Origin: Thermoleophilaceae bacterium
Lineage (GTDB): Bacteria > Actinomycetota > Thermoleophilia > Solirubrobacterales > Thermoleophilaceae
DNA: 8,332 nucleotides
Assembly: GCA_013813135.1 (NCBI GenBank)
Contig: JACCSF010000235.1
Coordinates: forward strand, 1-8,332
Direction: 5' to 3'
Shown here: piece by piece, positions 6,943-8,332 of the stretch
How positions within the stretch are numbered: position 1 is the stretch's first letter
Layout: each line of letters opens with the position of its first letter
The notes under the pieces: model-generated
What the model saw: only the letters and a program-made list of their open reading frames with translations
Told to the model about the DNA's origin: nothing
Databases searched by the model: none
Made by a program: the position numbers and the translations under genes

Positions 6943-7040
6943 CAAACGTCCGGCCTGAGGTCGCCCCGCTCACAGCCCACGGCGTTCGGGCCGAACCATC
7001 TCTGAGGTCTCTTTATCCCAACGCACGGAGGCGCTGAGTA
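6943..7040 (+). promoter_or_regulatory. Intergenic region with an 8-bp direct repeat upstream of the secreted protein
   Basis: CTGAGGTC occurs at 6955-6962 and again at 7002-7009. The second copy extends to TGAGGTCTC, which matches TGAGGCCTC in the palindrome upstream of the response regulator at 8 of 9 positions. The region probably holds a promoter, given the 98-bp gap and the AT-richer TTTATCC at 7012-7018. A GAACC at 6993-6997 could be an ECF-type -35, but no clear -10 confirms it. I see no terminator hairpin with a T-run after the kinase. Confidence 0.3.
7027..7031 (+). promoter_or_regulatory. Ribosome binding site of the secreted repeat protein
   Basis: GGAGG lies 9 nt before the ATG at 7041. 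This is a clear Shine-Dalgarno that fixes the start, and the product then opens with a signal peptide. Confidence 0.7.
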
Positions 7041-8300
7041 ATGGGTTACAGGGCAGGGATGCTGGCTATCGCGATGGCGCTGGTCGCCGCAGTGCCCGCT
7101 CAGGGCGCAAACTATCCGAGCGGAGGCAGCGACTTCGCCGTGGACGTCCAGGGCTGGACGGGCTCGGACACCTCCTGCACGGGCGGCGTGGGCTCGCTGT
7201 GCAGCACGTCCACTCCCTACGAGTCGGCGGAGGGCAACCCGCCCGGATCGATTTCCGTGCGGATGTCCACGACGGTCAACGCCGGCGGCACGTTCGTCGG
7301 CGCGGGCACCTGGACCTCGCCCGAGTTCACCGTGCCCGCCGGGGATGCGGTCACCGGGGCCACCTTCCAGTACGACCGCCAGCTCGCCCCCAGCAGGCTG
7401 CTCAGCCTGGCGCCCCAGAGCGCCGTCAGAGTCGAGCTGGTGGATGTGACGGCAGGTTCCGTCACCACGCTTCTGACCGACGCGCTCACGTCCGCCGACA
7501 GCACCTTTGCCACGCGCGGCGCCGGAGCGCCCCCGGGAGCGGTCGTCGCCGGCAACACCTACCGGCTCAGGATCAGGACGAACAACACAACGAGCACAGC
7601 GTCGATCGGGGTGCTGGGCCAGGAGAACACCCGCTTCGACAACGTGGTCCTCGCGGTGGACCAGGCCGGTGGCGGTGGCGGAAGCACGCCGATCGTCTCC
7701 CCCGGCGTGACCGTGGTGAGGGGCCCGCTGTCAGACAGCCAGATCAGCGCGCTGTTCAATCGCTTCAACGAGAACACCGAGGTCGGTACCGGCCCGGGCG
7801 GATCGCTGGTTCCGCTGGCGCAGTGCACGATCGTGGGCACCGCCGGCGCGGACCGGATCAAGGGCACCAGCGGCAATGACGTGATCTGCGGGGTCGGCGG
7901 CAACGACATCATCAACGGCGCGGGCGGCATCGACATCATCGACGGCGCCAACGGCAACGACCGGCTGTCGGGCGGTTCCCGCAAGGACAAGCTGATCGGG
8001 TTGGCCGGCAACGACCGCCTGAACGGCAACGCCGGCAACGACCGAGCCGGCGGCGGCGCGGGCCGCGATCGGGTCAGCGGAGCCTCCGGTGGGGACCGCC
8101 TGGGTGGCGGTCGCGGCCGGGACAGGCTTCTGGGCGGCGCCGGCAAGGACCGCCTCAGCGCCCGCGACGGGGCGCGTGACCTCGTCGACGGCGGTAAGGG
8201 GAAGGACCGGGCAACGGTCGACCGCCTGAGGCGCGGGGCGCGTCGAACCCGGGCCCTGCGTGTCACCGATCGGGTGCGTCGCGTCGAGCGGCGCAGCTGA
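7041..8300 (+). CDS. Secreted protein with RTX-like (hemolysin-type) repeats
   Basis: This is a 419-residue exported protein. Residues 1-23 form a signal peptide (hydrophobic MLAIAMALVAAV, cleavage likely after VPA at 20 or QGA at 23). Residues 24 to about 210 look like a beta-sandwich: Ser/Thr/Gly-rich, with alternating hydrophobic strands such as SAVRVELVDVTAGSVTTLL and NTRFDNVVLAVDQ. A glycine linker follows at about 211-216. From 266 to about 393 come nonapeptide-type repeats (GGxGxDxUx), for example GNDVICGVGGNDIING and GGAGKDRLS. Canonical repeats bind calcium and fold as a parallel beta-roll. Later repeats here replace the acidic/Asn position with Arg or Lys, and the last 25 residues contain 12 Arg. 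No sortase motif or C-terminal membrane anchor is seen. Sec-type export is expected rather than the type I route, since an N-terminal signal is present. Function unknown; surface adhesion or extracellular structure is a guess. Confidence 0.85.
   Translation: MGYRAGMLAIAMALVAAVPAQGANYPSGGSDFAVDVQGWTGSDTSCTGGVGSLCSTSTPYESAEGNPPGSISVRMSTTVNAGGTFVGAGTWTSPEFTVPAGDAVTGATFQYDRQLAPSRLLSLAPQSAVRVELVDVTAGSVTTLLTDALTSADSTFATRGAGAPPGAVVAGNTYRLRIRTNNTTSTASIGVLGQENTRFDNVVLAVDQAGGGGGSTPIVSPGVTVVRGPLSDSQISALFNRFNENTEVGTGPGGSLVPLAQCTIVGTAGADRIKGTSGNDVICGVGGNDIINGAGGIDIIDGANGNDRLSGGSRKDKLIGLAGNDRLNGNAGNDRAGGGAGRDRVSGASGGDRLGGGRGRDRLLGGAGKDRLSARDGARDLVDGGKGKDRATVDRLRRGARRTRALRVTDRVRRVERRS
7836..8217 (+). repeat. 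Coding tandem array of degenerate RTX nonapeptides
   Basis: The array encodes roughly a dozen 9-residue units of the GGxGxDxUx type (residues 266 to about 393). At DNA level the GGCAACGAC-like word recurs, for example in GGCAACGACCG. Units become more basic toward the 3' end (GRDRVS, GRDRLL, GKDRLS), while the Asp of each unit is mostly kept. Confidence 0.75.
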
Positions 8301-8320
8301 CGGGTCCTGTGACCGGCGCG

Positions 8321-8332
8321 GCCCCGAGGGGC
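8321..8332. other. Short GC hairpin at the window edge, possible part of a terminator
   Basis: GCCCCGAGGGGC can fold as GCCC-CGAG-GGGC about 20 nt after the last stop codon. The window ends at the hairpin, so any following T-run is not visible and a terminator call cannot be made. Confidence 0.2.

Noticed and set aside
6951..6993. Hairpin CGGCC/GGCCG as a terminator after the kinase
   Set aside because: The stem is 5 bp with a loop over 30 nt and no T-run, so it is not a plausible intrinsic terminator.
7836..8217. Tandem DNA repeats as a CRISPR array or satellite
   Set aside because: The periodicity is 27 bp in coding frame and encodes RTX-type nonapeptides. There are no identical repeats with unique spacers.
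7559..8266. A 235-residue Pro/Ser/Arg repeat frame on - opposite the RTX-like array
   Set aside because: Its repetition is simply the complement of the glycine-rich repeats. It has no start context or domain.

Overview
The window is about 8.3 kb of very GC-rich DNA with GTG starts, dense coding and long spurious antisense frames. It most resembles a high-GC actinobacterium. The MprA/MprB-like two-component pair fits this, and the secreted protein with a C-x(20)-C capped RTX-type repeat array suggests the Thermoleophilia/Solirubrobacterales. That placement is inferred from gene style, because no rRNA or other phylogenetic marker is present.

Layout. (1) Positions 3-1594: two tandem, clearly paralogous class I SAM-dependent methyltransferases on +. 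The first is intact. The second is broken by what looks like one missing base near 1037. (2) Positions 1598-3280: a polytopic membrane protein on -, ending 3 bp from the broken methyltransferase. It has a GT-C-like FFFDEWDF first loop. (3) After a 46-bp divergent gap, positions 3327-4484: a third, unrelated-looking methyltransferase on + with a long charged helical C-terminal extension. (4) Positions 4485-4864: a stretch without an intact gene. It holds what looks like a fragment of a clan GH-A glycoside hydrolase, preceded by a strong but apparently orphaned Shine-Dalgarno. (5) Positions 4865-6942: a translationally coupled OmpR-family response regulator and sensor histidine kinase. (6) Positions 7041-8300: a secreted protein with a signal peptide, a probable beta-sandwich domain and a degenerate, arginine-rich RTX-like repeat array.

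How they fit together. The methyltransferases and the GT-C-like membrane protein are the kind of genes found at the edge of surface-polysaccharide or glycolipid loci, where methyl groups are placed on sugars or lipid-linked intermediates. No glycosyltransferase with a definite substrate is visible, so the pathway is not assigned. The two-component system is a separate module and may control itself and perhaps the secreted repeat protein. A perfect 12-bp palindrome overlaps the ribosome-binding site of the regulator, and a related TGAGGTCTC word lies upstream of the secreted protein.

I found no tRNA, rRNA, CRISPR array, insertion sequence or convincing Rho-independent terminator. No clear undescribed system is visible. 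The best leads are the single-base lesion in the duplicated methyltransferase, the orphan Shine-Dalgarno with the hydrolase remnant, the shared operator-like word, and the basic RTX-like array.
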